DNA of 62,652 nt from Streptomyces spinoverrucosus (GTDB taxonomy: Bacteria; Actinomycetota; Actinomycetes; Streptomycetales; Streptomycetaceae), in NCBI RefSeq assembly GCF_006539505.1, contig NZ_BJND01000057.1, positions 1-62,652 of the forward strand. The letters are read 5' to 3'. Numbering within the stretch: the stretch's first letter is position 1; each line of letters begins with the position of its first letter. Under the pieces are notes generated by a model. The model ran no database searches and had not been told where the DNA came from. It saw only the letters and a list, made by a program, of their open reading frames with translations. Position numbers and translations under genes: made by a program. This document shows, piece by piece, positions 1-7,803 of this stretch.

Positions 1-1
1 G

Positions 2-172
2 AAGAAGCTGTTCGAGCACTCCCGCGAGACCCTCGCGCCGTACAAGCGCATCCGCCGACTGGAGTTCGGCCCGGTGCCCAAGACCGTGTCCGGCAAGATC
101 CGGCGTATCGAGCTGCGCGAGGCCACGGCAGCGGGGTCGGCGAGTGAGTACCGCGAGGAGGAGTTCGTCTGA
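2..172 (+). CDS. Acyl-CoA/AMP-dependent synthetase, C-terminal end (partial)
   Basis: Only the last 56 codons are in the window; the gene begins upstream. The readable part contains the pattern LAPYKR followed by PKTVSGKIRR, the typical end of the small C-terminal domain of ANL-superfamily acyl-CoA synthetases. The lysine in TVSGK is normally the catalytic lysine of the adenylation half-reaction. It is followed by a short charged tail and TGA. Substrate cannot be told from this fragment. It converges on the butyrolactone reductase gene, with a hairpin between them. Confidence 0.8.
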   Translation, partial: KKLFEHSRETLAPYKRIRRLEFGPVPKTVSGKIRRIELREATAAGSASEYREEEFV

Positions 173-188
173 GCCCGCGCGACACGAG

Positions 189-222
189 TACGGCCGCCGT
201 CCAGGGGCGGACGACGGCCGTA
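189..222. terminator. Hairpin between convergent genes
   Basis: A 14-bp inverted repeat with one mismatch (arms 189-202 and 209-222, 6-nt loop) lies between the two convergent stop codons. It is GC-rich without a U-tract, as is usual for Streptomyces terminators, and probably serves both strands. Confidence 0.6.
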
Positions 223-242
223 CCGGATGCCGCAGAGGGGCG

Positions 243-1013
243 TCAGATCGCCGTCGCGCCCCCGTCCACCGGCACCGCCGCGCCCGTCACGAACGACGAG
301 CGGTCGCCGCACAGCCACGCCGCGGTCCGGGCGATCTCCACGGGTGACGCCATCCGCTTCTGGATCGCGTGGGCCGCGAAACGTTCCTCCAGTTCCGGGG
401 TCTGGCGCAGGATCTCGTCCATCATCTCGGTGCGGGTGCTGCCCACGACCAGGGCGTTGACCCGCACCCCCCGCTCCCCGTACTCGGCGGCCGCGGCCCG
501 GGTCAGGCCGATCACGGCGTGCTTGGCGGCCACGTAAGCCGCGGAGGCGCCGGTGGCCCTCAGGCCGGCCACGCTGGAGGTGTTGACGATCGCGCCGCCG
601 CCCCGCTGGAGCATCGCGGGTATCTGGTGGCGCAGGCAGTTCCACACCCCGCGCACGTTGACGTCCATGGTGTGGTCGAAGAGCTCGCCGTCCATCTCGT
701 GCAGGGCGGTGCCCGAGCTGGCGAACCCCGCGTTGTTGAAGGCGCAGTCCAGGTGCCCGAACTCCCGGACCGCCGCCTCGACGGCCCGCTCCACGTCCTT
801 CTCCACCGCCACGTCACCGACGGCCACCAGGGCCCGGCCACCGGACGCGGCGATCTCCTCGGCCACCGCCCGCAGCCGCTCCTCACGCCGGGCCATCAGC
901 ACCACCGCGGCCCCCTCCGCCGCGAACAGCCGCCCGGCCGCCGCGCCGATACCGCTGGAGGCCCCGGTGATCATCGCCACCCGGCCGCCCAGCATCAGCT
1001 GCTCCTCACGCAT
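243..1013 (-). CDS. SDR-family oxidoreductase, probable butyrolactone pathway reductase
   Basis: A classical short-chain dehydrogenase of about 256 residues. Visible are the TGASSGIG nucleotide-binding motif near residue 17, NNAG near 92, a catalytic serine in NTSS and the YVAAK pair (YxxxK), so it should be an active NAD(P)H reductase. It is the last gene of a minus-strand run receptor, HAD-like protein, reductase (49-nt gap). Streptomyces butyrolactone loci often carry an SDR such as BarS1 or ScbB that reduces the 6-keto group of the signal; that role here is inference from context. Two starts are possible: ATG 1013, or ATG 995, which has GAGGAG six bases upstream. Confidence 0.85.
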   Translation of the reverse strand: MREEQLMLGGRVAMITGASSGIGAAAGRLFAAEGAAVVLMARREERLRAVAEEIAASGGRALVAVGDVAVEKDVERAVEAAVREFGHLDCAFNNAGFASSGTALHEMDGELFDHTMDVNVRGVWNCLRHQIPAMLQRGGGAIVNTSSVAGLRATGASAAYVAAKHAVIGLTRAAAAEYGERGVRVNALVVGSTRTEMMDEILRQTPELEERFAAHAIQKRMASPVEIARTAAWLCGDRSSFVTGAAVPVDGGATAI

Positions 1014-1062
1014 ACGAACTGAACCCCCCTGAAAGGCTTTCCTGGAACACCCTTGACTGCCC

Positions 1063-1779
1063 CTACTTGACGGGCGCGAACCCCGCCGCCCAGAACTCCC
1101 CCCGGGCGACCTCCGCGTCCACGTCCCGCAGCATCCGCTCGTCGATCGCGTCCAGCGAATCCACCAGGTACCGCACGCCCGCCTCCCGCATCAACCGGGG
1201 CTGGTGGCTGTGCTCGTACGACGTGGGGTGCCCGATGAACGCCACCCCCAGTTCCCTCGCTGCCTCGGCGACCCGGGCCACGTCGTCGACGAACACCGCC
1301 TCGTCGTAACGGAGTCCGAAGACCTCCGTGGTGATCTCGCGGATGCCGGGCCGGAAGTCGTTGGTGCACACATAGCCCGGCCCGTCGAACAGGCCGGCGT
1401 GCTCGCCGAGGAAGCGTTCGAAGTGGGCGGCGGGCAGCCCGCCGTAGCAGACCGTGCGCAGGCCCAGCGCCCGCAGCCGCTCGACCAGCTCGATCGCGCC
1501 GTCCATGACGACGACGGGGTGCTGGGTGACGTACGCCTCGCGCTCCTCGAAGTACGCCGCGAGGGCCTGCGGTCCGGTCAGGTCGCCGGGTATCGCGGCG
1601 GCCATGTTCTGCCCGGCGATGTGCTGCGGCTGCGAGAAGACCGCCCGCTCCAGCTCGGCCGTGTACTGACCGCCCCGGCCTACGATGAACTGCCGTATCA
1701 CCGGGCTGAACGTGTCGTTCAGCAGCACCCCGTCGATGTTCAGCGCGGCGAGCCGCAGCCGTTCGAATCCGTGCGACAT
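1063..1779 (-). CDS. HAD-like protein of the butyrolactone cluster, altered active site
   Basis: A 238-residue protein with HAD-hydrolase architecture. The motif I region reads LNIDGV where active HAD phosphatases have DxDG, so the nucleophilic aspartate is an asparagine (AAC codon). The usual motif II Ser/Thr appears as Tyr in VCYGG, and the motif III lysine looks like an arginine (RPGI). Motif IV acidic residues (VFVDD) are kept. The start at 1779 is chosen because GGAGGGG lies six bases upstream; an upstream ATG at 1809 lacks this. It sits between the receptor and reductase genes. The pathway needs a dephosphorylation step, which would suggest this family, but the missing nucleophile argues against simple phosphatase activity. 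Confidence 0.75.
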   Translation of the reverse strand: MSHGFERLRLAALNIDGVLLNDTFSPVIRQFIVGRGGQYTAELERAVFSQPQHIAGQNMAAAIPGDLTGPQALAAYFEEREAYVTQHPVVVMDGAIELVERLRALGLRTVCYGGLPAAHFERFLGEHAGLFDGPGYVCTNDFRPGIREITTEVFGLRYDEAVFVDDVARVAEAARELGVAFIGHPTSYEHSHQPRLMREAGVRYLVDSLDAIDERMLRDVDAEVARGEFWAAGFAPVK

Positions 1780-1865
1780 GAAACCCCTCCCTAGGAAAAA
1801 GCAACTCAAGCAACGGCGAGAAGCGCGAGGAACGCCCGGAACTCGAAGAGAGCCCTACGGCAACC

Positions 1866-2552
1866 TCAGCTCGCCGACTCCGGCCCCGGCCCCGTCGCCG
1901 CGGCAGACGCAGCCGCCGTCGCCGCCGCCGTAGCCGTGCGCACCCGGTCCGCCCCCACCTCGATGCGCGCCACGATCGCCGGGACCGCGATCCCGGGCAG
2001 CATCAGCCGCCACATCCGCGTGACCCGCTCCATCAGATCGGCGCGCCCGCTCGCCACGGCCGAGTACATCTGCATACCCGTACACGCCTCGACCACGAAC
2101 TCACCGACCTCGTCCGGGTCCACCCCGGCCTGGAGCTCCCCGCGCGCATGGGCGTCGTGCAGGCATTCGGCCATGATCCCGGCCCACTCGTCGTACGGAG
2201 AGGCGTCCCGCACACCGAAGGACGTCTGTTCGTTGGTGAGCCGGACGCCCGCCCGCAGCAGCGGATCGAGCTGGAGCCGCTGGGCCCAGACGAGCGTGAT
2301 GTCCACGAGCCGTTGCAGGCCCTTGGAGTCCAGCCACGGGACGATGGTGTCGGGCTGACTGTTCATCACCGCCCGGGCCAGGCCCTCCTTCGACTCGAAG
2401 TGGAAGTAGAGCGCCCCGGCCGTGAGCCCCGCCCGCTTCAGGATGCGGTTGATGCTCGCGCCCGCGTAGCCGTACTCGTCGAAGACCTCGGCGGCCGCCT
2501 GCAGGAGCGTCTCCCGGGTCTGCACTGCTCGCTCCTGCTTGGCACCTGCCAT
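1866..2552 (-). CDS. scbR: TetR-family gamma-butyrolactone receptor (ArpA/ScbR-like)
   Basis: A 228-residue TetR regulator. The N-terminal helix-turn-helix (residues about 10-55, with LTAGALYFHF and SKEGLA) and the ligand domain with many aromatic residues match ArpA/ScbR/BarA-type receptors that release DNA on binding a gamma-butyrolactone. The start at 2552 has GGAGGT six bases upstream. It is divergent from the AfsA-type synthase, the standard receptor/synthase arrangement. The C-terminus is an Ala-rich tail. Related repeated sequences lie just upstream of its own start and in the synthase promoter region, suggesting it represses both. The symbol is by analogy with S. coelicolor. Confidence 0.88.
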   Translation of the reverse strand: MAGAKQERAVQTRETLLQAAAEVFDEYGYAGASINRILKRAGLTAGALYFHFESKEGLARAVMNSQPDTIVPWLDSKGLQRLVDITLVWAQRLQLDPLLRAGVRLTNEQTSFGVRDASPYDEWAGIMAECLHDAHARGELQAGVDPDEVGEFVVEACTGMQMYSAVASGRADLMERVTRMWRLMLPGIAVPAIVARIEVGADRVRTATAAATAAASAAATGPGPESAS

Positions 2553-2564
2553 GGCTGTACCTCC

Positions 2565-2588
2565 AAAAAGTAGAACGCTCCTTATGTT
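2565..2588. promoter_or_regulatory. Candidate butyrolactone receptor operator A
   Basis: An A-run followed by AGAACGCTCCTTATGTT (2572-2588) lies directly upstream of the receptor ribosome binding site. A nearly identical copy is at 2704-2720 in the same orientation (16 of 17 bases). Binding by the receptor is inferred from position and duplication; the motif was not matched to a published ARE site. Confidence 0.5.
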
Positions 2589-2655
2589 ATCGGCGCGCCC
2601 GACCCCGTTGGCAACCCTCCCAACACCCCAAATCCCGGACACTACCCCTCCTCCC

Positions 2656-2685
2656 TTGACCAAACACAGAAGAACTCTTTACCTT
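2656..2685 (+). promoter_or_regulatory. Candidate promoter of the synthase gene
   Basis: TTGACC at 2656-2661 and TACCTT at 2680-2685 are separated by 18 bases, a reasonable vegetative promoter pointing toward the AfsA-type gene. The candidate operator B lies just downstream of the -10. Confidence 0.45.
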
Positions 2686-2698
2686 CCCTTGGTGCTAC

Positions 2699-2720
2699 AA
2701 AAAAGAACGCTCTTTATGTT
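2699..2720. promoter_or_regulatory. Candidate butyrolactone receptor operator B
   Basis: Second copy of the A-rich tract plus AGAACGCTCTTTATGTT (2704-2720). Its centre holds an imperfect dyad (AAAGA ... TCTTT). It sits between the putative synthase promoter and its start codon, a position suited to repression. Confidence 0.5.
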
Positions 2721-2799
2721 GTTGCCACGCGCTCGCATCCACGGCTTCCGCACACGCCGTGCGCCGAAGATCCACAATCGAGCCTTTGGGGGATTCAGC

Positions 2800-3747
2800 A
2801 TGTCCGGAGCACTTCAGCACAGAACGGTCGAAAACCCGGCGCCCACCGCGCCCGCCCTGGCGGTACTCCAGCGCCATGTGCACAAGACGAACGGAGCGGA
2901 GGTGCTGCTCTCCAGCTGGCGCCCCCGGGGGTCCGACTCCTACAGCGTCACCGCGCACTGGCCCCGGCGGCACTCCTTCTACCGCCCGGTGCACGGGCTG
3001 CACGACCCCCTGCTGCTGGCCGAGTCCGTACGGCAGGCCGTACCGCTGCTGTCGCATGTCGCGTACGGCGTACCGCTGGGCCACCGGCAGGCCTGGGAGC
3101 ACCTCCGCTTCGACCTGAACTCGGTCGCCCTGGTCGCCACCACCGCCCCGGCCGAGCTGGAGCTGCGGATCGGCTGCTCGGACATAGTCCGGCGGGGCGC
3201 CCGGCTGGCCGCGCTGACCATGGCGGTGGACATCGCCCTGAACGGCCAGCGCCTCGGCACCGCGCGCACCCGCTTCAACAACCAGCCGCCGGCCGTCTAC
3301 CAGCGGCTGCGCGGGGCGTACGCCGACCTCGACCGCGCCCGGGAGCGGGCCCTGCCGCCCGGCCCGGCGGCCGACCCGGACCTGGTGGCCCGGGAACGGC
3401 CCGAGGACGTGGTGCTGTCGCCCACCGAGACTCCGAACCGGTGGCAGCTGCGGGTGGACCTCACGCACCCGATCCTGTTCGACCACCCCGTCGACCACGC
3501 CCCGGGCATGCTGCTGCTGGAGGCGGCCCGGCAGGCGGCCCACAGCATGGCCGCCCGTCCGTCGACGGTGGTCGCGATGGACACCGAGTTCATCCGCTAC
3601 GCCGAGTTCGACGCGCCGTGCTGGGTCTGGACCGACCCGCTGCCCTCCGACGCACAGGGCCGCCGGCGCGTGCTGGTGACGCTCGAACAGAATGGCGCCC
3701 GCATCTTCTCGGCGGATGTCACCCTGGAGTCGGCGCCCGGCCTGTGA
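2800..3747 (+). CDS. scbA: AfsA-family gamma-butyrolactone synthase
   Basis: A 315-residue protein of the AfsA/ScbA/BarX family, which joins a beta-keto acyl group to dihydroxyacetone phosphate in the first committed step of gamma-butyrolactone synthesis. Two AfsA repeats of hot-dog type are visible: residues about 20-150 (HxxSFYRPVHGLHDPLLLAE, then VRQAVPLLSHVAYG) and about 185-310 (HPILFDHPVDHAPGMLLLEAARQAA). Start at ATG 2800 fits family length and is preceded by a GGGGGA stretch; the reading frame is open upstream, but that part is not protein-like. Divergent from the receptor gene, which with two shared operator-like repeats implies a feedback switch. Confidence 0.9.
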   Translation: MSGALQHRTVENPAPTAPALAVLQRHVHKTNGAEVLLSSWRPRGSDSYSVTAHWPRRHSFYRPVHGLHDPLLLAESVRQAVPLLSHVAYGVPLGHRQAWEHLRFDLNSVALVATTAPAELELRIGCSDIVRRGARLAALTMAVDIALNGQRLGTARTRFNNQPPAVYQRLRGAYADLDRARERALPPGPAADPDLVARERPEDVVLSPTETPNRWQLRVDLTHPILFDHPVDHAPGMLLLEAARQAAHSMAARPSTVVAMDTEFIRYAEFDAPCWVWTDPLPSDAQGRRRVLVTLEQNGARIFSADVTLESAPGL

Positions 3748-3864
3748 CGCCGTCGTGCGGACGCCGTTCAGCGCGCCGTTGGTCGTCAAATACGACGTGA
3801 AGCTACACTCGCGGCCGACAAACAGGCGTTCCAAGAGGCACGGCAGGCGCAAGGGGAGGCCGCG

Positions 3865-4044
3865 GTGGCGGTGAATTCGAAGAAGATCGCCGTCTATGTA
3901 CTCGTGGTCTTCGCGCTGTATCTGATCATCACTGATCCCGCCAAGGCGGCGGACTACGTCCAGATAGGGTTCGAGGGCATATCGGACGCCGCCAAGGCCA
4001 TCGGCGACTTCATGACCTGGGTCGCCAACGGAGGAAAGTCATGA
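3865..4044 (+). CDS. Small single-span membrane protein
   Basis: A 59-residue protein starting at GTG 3865, with GGGGAGG five bases upstream. After a short basic N-terminus (MAVNSKK) comes one hydrophobic helix (about residues 8-23), then a mixed segment ending in WVANGGKS. Its stop overlaps the start of the Dabb gene (ATGA), so the two are translationally coupled. I do not recognise a family. The conserved-looking coupling to a Dabb protein and to sigma factors downstream suggests a stress-related unit, which is inference. Confidence 0.7.
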   Translation: MAVNSKKIAVYVLVVFALYLIITDPAKAADYVQIGFEGISDAAKAIGDFMTWVANGGKS

Positions 4045-4334
4045 TCCGCCACCTGGTCCTGTTCAAGCTCAACGAGGGCGTCGACCGCGACGACCCCCGT
4101 GTGGTCGAGGGCGTGGAGATGTTCCGCGCCCTCGACGGGAAGATCCCGGAGATCCGCTCCTGGGAACTCGGCTGGAACTTCAGCGATCGCCCGATCGCGT
4201 ACGACTTCGCCATCAACTCGTCGTTCGAGGACCAGGCCGCCCTGCGCCGGTACGTGGAGCACCCGGAACACCAGGCGGGCGTCACGCTGTGGCGGGAGTT
4301 CGCCACATGGGTGATCGCCGACTACGAGTTCTAG
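4041..4334 (+). CDS. Dabb (stress-responsive alpha/beta barrel) family protein
   Basis: A 97-residue protein starting MIRHLVLFKL, the signature opening of the dimeric alpha/beta-barrel (Dabb) family. The conserved H3 and the pattern V...F..L....Y....HP.H are present. Members are small ferredoxin-fold dimers; some are stress-induced and some are cyclases, so no reaction can be assigned. It overlaps the upstream small membrane protein by four bases and is followed by a strong hairpin, so these two genes form a closed transcription unit ahead of the sigma factor pair. Confidence 0.85.
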   Translation: MIRHLVLFKLNEGVDRDDPRVVEGVEMFRALDGKIPEIRSWELGWNFSDRPIAYDFAINSSFEDQAALRRYVEHPEHQAGVTLWREFATWVIADYEF

Positions 4335-4348
4335 AGCGCACAACCGCT

Positions 4349-4377
4349 GAGCCCTCCGCCGGAACGGCGGGGGGCTC
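4349..4377 (+). terminator. Terminator after the Dabb gene
   Basis: A 13-bp stem with one G-T pair (arms 4349-4361 and 4365-4377) and a GAA loop begins 15 bases after the Dabb stop codon. Confidence 0.7.
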
Positions 4378-4438
4378 CTGCGCGTCTTATGCCCCAACTT
4401 GCCCTCAACACGGCATTATGCGGTGCTTGCACACAGTG

Positions 4439-4446
4439 GACATGTC
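4439..4446. promoter_or_regulatory. GACATGTC palindrome upstream of the first sigma gene
   Basis: The 8-bp palindrome GACATGTC occurs about 60 bases before the first sigma factor start. The same word recurs at 5635-5642, and a close version (GACATGTGAC) at 5659-5668 upstream of the second sigma gene. A shared regulator is possible but unproven. Confidence 0.3.
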
Positions 4447-4505
4447 TTGTGATGCTATGACCGCTTTTGACGGATGAGTTGATGGATCACGAGGTGGAGT
4501 TGACC

Positions 4506-5441
4506 GTGCCGGCCAGTACTGCGCCTCAAGCCCCGCCCCAGGAGACACCGGCCCCAGAAGCATCCGCACCGGCACCCGCAACCACACCGGAAGCAGAACC
4601 CGCACCCACATCGGCCCCAGAAACCGAACCCACACCAGAACCCGCCCCCGCACCCGAGCCCGCGCCACAACGCAGCAGCCGGGGCGCCGACACCAGGGCG
4701 CTCACCCAGGTGCTGTTCGCCCAGCTCAAGAAGCTGGAGCCGGGCACACCGGAACACGCCCGGGTGCGTGGGGCGCTCATCGAGGCCAACCTCCCGCTGG
4801 TGCGCTACGCGGCCGCCCGGTTCCGCTCCCGCAACGAGCCCATGGAGGACGTCGTCCAGGTCGGCACCATCGGCCTCATCAACGCCATCGACCGCTTCAA
4901 CCCGGACCGGGGCGTGCAGTTCCCGACCTTCGCGATGCCCACGGTCGTCGGCGAGATCAAGCGGTACTTCCGGGACAACGTCCGCACGGTCCACGTACCG
5001 CGCCGGCTGCACGAGCTGTGGGTGCAGGTCAACAGCGCCACCGAGGACCTGACCACCGCCTTCGGGCGCACCCCGAGCACGGCCGAGATCGCCGAGCGGC
5101 TGCGCATCACCGAGGAGGAGGTGCTGTCCTGCATCGAGGCCGGGCGCTCGTACCACGCCACCTCGCTGGAGGCGGCCCAGGAGGGCGACGGCCTGCCCGG
5201 GCTGCTCGACCGGCTCGGCTACGAGGACCCGGCCCTGGACGGCGTCGAGCACCGCGACCTCGTACGGCATCTGCTCGTCCAGCTCCCCGAGCGCGAGCAG
5301 CGGATCCTGCTGCTGCGTTACTACAGCAATCTGACGCAGTCACAGATCAGCGCGGAACTCGGCGTCTCCCAGATGCATGTCTCCCGGCTACTCGCGCGTA
5401 GCTTCCAGCGCCTGCGTTCGGCGAATCGCATCGACGCGTAA
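4506..5441 (+). CDS. SigB/SigF-family RNA polymerase sigma factor
   Basis: A group 3 sigma factor of about 311 residues. After a Pro/Ala/Glu-rich low-complexity N-terminus (about 55 residues) come region 2 (LPLVRYAAARF, then FPTFAMPTVVGEIKRYFRD), region 3 and region 4 with an HTH (LTQSQISAELGVSQMHVSRLLARS). This matches the S. coelicolor SigB/F/G/N group, which controls stress or sporulation genes. GTG 4506 follows GAGGTGGAG and gives MPASTAP; ATG 4482 and TTG 4467 are in-frame alternatives. S. coelicolor has a similar adjacent pair, sigF and sigN; which member this is cannot be decided here. Confidence 0.88.
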   Translation: MPASTAPQAPPQETPAPEASAPAPATTPEAEPAPTSAPETEPTPEPAPAPEPAPQRSSRGADTRALTQVLFAQLKKLEPGTPEHARVRGALIEANLPLVRYAAARFRSRNEPMEDVVQVGTIGLINAIDRFNPDRGVQFPTFAMPTVVGEIKRYFRDNVRTVHVPRRLHELWVQVNSATEDLTTAFGRTPSTAEIAERLRITEEEVLSCIEAGRSYHATSLEAAQEGDGLPGLLDRLGYEDPALDGVEHRDLVRHLLVQLPEREQRILLLRYYSNLTQSQISAELGVSQMHVSRLLARSFQRLRSANRIDA

Positions 5442-5634
5442 CCGGTGTCCCCCGTTCGGCGCAACCGCTGACGGGATCACTGGCACAACCGCGAATCGAA
5501 CCGGCGCACAACCGAAAGCAGGATCGACGTATCACCGTCGAGAGCGAATCGCTCACCAGGCCCTTTGCCGACAGACAGGTCCCGAAAAACCGTCAGACCC
5601 CCTTTTTCCAGGGCGTATTCGCATCTCGCATGTC

Positions 5635-5668
5635 GACATGTCACTACAGCGTGTTGCCGACATGTGAC
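5635..5668. promoter_or_regulatory. Repeated GACATGT motif in the 338-nt gap before the second sigma gene
   Basis: The 338 bases between the sigma genes (5442-5779) hold no gene. Within them, ATGTCGACAT (5630-5639) is a perfect palindrome, and GACATGT occurs at 5635-5641 and 5659-5665. They are 110-145 bases upstream of the second sigma start. No convincing promoter was assigned. Confidence 0.3.
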
Positions 5669-5779
5669 ATTCTGCGGGAAGCGCGTTTGCCGGTGCCCCG
5701 GCGCCGGTATTCAGGTGAAGGCTGCGCTCCGCACGAGGAGCGTTACGCCGCGACCGTCCCGCGACCCAAAGGGGGTGGC

Positions 5780-6694
5780 ATGTCCGCAGACCAGGGCAGC
5801 TCGAAGGTGCTCACGCTCACCAAGAGCGAGACAGCGCCCGAGGCGCTCGACGCGCATGACGCGCTCGGCCCCATCGATGACGTCCCGGCCCTTGCGGCCG
5901 CGCCGGCCCCGGCCCTTCCGTCCACCTCGGAGGCCATCGACACCCGCACCCTGTCCCGCTCCCTGTTCCTCCGGCTCGCCGCGCTCGACGAGGACAGCCC
6001 CGAACGGGCGTACGTCCGGGACACCCTGATCGAGCTCAACCTCCCCCTCGTGCGGTACGCGGCGGCCCGCTTCCGCTCCCGCAACGAGCCGATGGAGGAC
6101 ATCGTCCAGGTCGGCACGATCGGCCTGATCAAGGCGATCGACCGGTTCGACTGCGAACGCGGCGTGGAGTTCCCGACGTTCGCGATGCCGACGGTCGTCG
6201 GCGAGATCAAGCGGTTCTTCCGGGACACCTCGTGGTCGGTGCGGGTGCCGCGCCGCCTCCAGGAGCTGCGTCTCGCGCTCACCAAGGCCAGCGACGAGCT
6301 CTCCCAGAAGCTGGACCGCTCCCCGACGGTCACCGAACTCGCCACCGTGCTCGGCGTCTCCGAGGAGGACGTCGTCGACGGCCTCGCGGTCGGCAACGCC
6401 TACACGGCCTCCTCGCTGGACTCCCCGGCCCCCGAGGACGACGGCGGCGAAGGCTCCCTGGCCGACCGGCTCGGCTACGAGGACAGCGCGCTGGAGGGCG
6501 TGGAGTACCGCGAGTCCCTCAAGCCGCTGCTGGCCAAACTCCCGCCCCGCGAGCGGCGGATCATCATGCTGCGCTTCTTCGCCAACATGACCCAGTCCCA
6601 GATCGGCGAGGAGGTCGGCATCTCCCAGATGCACGTCTCCCGCCTCCTCACCCGCACCCTGGCCCAGCTGCGCGAGGGCCTGATCTCCGACTGA
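5780..6694 (+). CDS. Second SigB/SigF-family sigma factor (paralog)
   Basis: A 304-residue sigma factor strongly similar to its upstream neighbour across regions 2-4 (LPLVRYAAARF, FPTFAMPTVVGEIKRFFRD, MTQSQIGEEVGISQMHVSRLL). It differs in the N-terminal 70 residues, which are not Pro-rich. Start ATG 5780 has GGGGGTGG upstream, while the frame stays open to 5630 without a better start. The tandem arrangement points to an old duplication; the separate 338-nt leader implies its own promoter. SigB-group factors are usually held by anti-sigma factors, but none is encoded in this window. Confidence 0.88.
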   Translation: MSADQGSSKVLTLTKSETAPEALDAHDALGPIDDVPALAAAPAPALPSTSEAIDTRTLSRSLFLRLAALDEDSPERAYVRDTLIELNLPLVRYAAARFRSRNEPMEDIVQVGTIGLIKAIDRFDCERGVEFPTFAMPTVVGEIKRFFRDTSWSVRVPRRLQELRLALTKASDELSQKLDRSPTVTELATVLGVSEEDVVDGLAVGNAYTASSLDSPAPEDDGGEGSLADRLGYEDSALEGVEYRESLKPLLAKLPPRERRIIMLRFFANMTQSQIGEEVGISQMHVSRLLTRTLAQLREGLISD

Positions 6695-6733
6695 ACCCTT
6701 CCTTCCTGACGGAGCGTCAGCCACACTGGCGCG

Positions 6734-7483
6734 ATGCTTCCCAGGAGTTGGACCCGTGGCCGCCGCCGCGCCGTGATCGGCGCGTCGGCGGCCGTCGTGT
6801 GCGCGGGCGCCGTAGTGGCCGGGTACGCAGGAGGCGGCGCCGACGACGGATACGTGGCCGTCGGCGCGGGCGGCGGCCCGTCCGGGCGTACGGCGGTGGC
6901 GCCGACGGAGGGGGTACGGCTGGTGCCGCTCGACGGAGCCGGGACGGCGCCGGGCGCGGACAACGCGTCGCGCGGCGTACCGAGTTCATCTCCCCCGAGC
7001 CGGGCGCCGGAGCCCGCACCGGGCACGAGCGGCGCCCTTGGCCCCACGAGCGGCGTTCCCGCCACCCCGTCGGTCCCCGATTCCGGCCCACCCTCGGCCG
7101 ACGGCGCGAGTCCCGGTCACACGGAGACGCCTTCGCGGCCTCCGACGCCCTCACCCACGCCCGCCGCACCCGCCGCACCCGCCGCACTGACCGTGGGCAC
7201 ACCCGTGCGGGAGCCCACCGACAAGCGGTGGTGCGAGAAGGTGACCGTCGCCTTCCACAACACCGGCGGAACCGCGGTCCGTTCCGGCACGGTCACCTTC
7301 GGCACGCACATCATCGGCGTGCTCGGCATCGACTGGGGGACGATCGAGTCGACCGAGGCCCTCCCGGCGCCGATCGCACCCGGCGCGCGGACGGAGCGGA
7401 CCTGGACGGTGTGCGTCGAGTCCTGGCGGGTGCCGCTCGGCATGCACATCGAGACGCGGGACGTCTCGGTCGAGTGGGAGTGA
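6734..7483 (+). CDS. Exported or membrane-anchored Pro/Ser/Ala-rich protein
   Basis: A 249-residue protein starting MLPRSWTRGRRRAV, followed by one hydrophobic segment (residues about 14-32) that would act as a signal anchor. Residues about 35-150 are a low-complexity Pro/Gly/Ser/Thr linker. The last 100 residues form a compact domain with two cysteines (WCEKV and WTVCVES) that could make a disulphide, and beta-rich patterning. I do not recognise the domain; it resembles the small beta domains of actinobacterial cell-surface proteins. Transcribed 40 bases after the second sigma gene, so possibly co-transcribed. Confidence 0.7.
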   Translation: MLPRSWTRGRRRAVIGASAAVVCAGAVVAGYAGGGADDGYVAVGAGGGPSGRTAVAPTEGVRLVPLDGAGTAPGADNASRGVPSSSPPSRAPEPAPGTSGALGPTSGVPATPSVPDSGPPSADGASPGHTETPSRPPTPSPTPAAPAAPAALTVGTPVREPTDKRWCEKVTVAFHNTGGTAVRSGTVTFGTHIIGVLGIDWGTIESTEALPAPIAPGARTERTWTVCVESWRVPLGMHIETRDVSVEWE

Positions 7484-7527
7484 AGGGACGGTTGCTTCGG
7501 CGCGGTCGGTCACCCGACCTCGGCCCG

Positions 7528-7722
7528 TTACTTCAGCGCGAGCCAGGCGACCGCGGCGACGATGGCGACGGCCGCCACGATGCCGACGATCAGCCCGATC
7601 CGCGGGCCCGCCGGAGCGGGCGCCTGCTGCCGGCCCTGCGGGGACTCGTCGACGAACGCACGGAACATCTGGGTGCTGCCTGCGGGGTCGTGGTTGCCCT
7701 GGGGACCCTGGTTGTTAGCCAT
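7528..7722 (-). CDS. Small tail-anchored membrane protein
   Basis: A 64-residue protein starting MANNQGPQGN. The first 40 residues are polar (Gln, Pro, Gly) and the last 20 form a single Ala/Val/Ile-rich helix ending WLALK, a typical tail-anchor layout for a small SPW-like or signal-lacking membrane protein. The start at 7722 is chosen by composition; the frame is open to 7887, but that part is not protein-like. Convergent with the exported protein gene. No family recognised. Confidence 0.65.
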   Translation of the reverse strand: MANNQGPQGNHDPAGSTQMFRAFVDESPQGRQQAPAPAGPRIGLIVGIVAAVAIVAAVAWLALK

Positions 7723-7803
7723 GCCCCGAGACCCTAGCGAAAACGCCGGGGGCTGCCCAAGTGGGGGTCGCAGGGGTCCGACCTGCGCGTTTACGCTCGC
7801 AAT

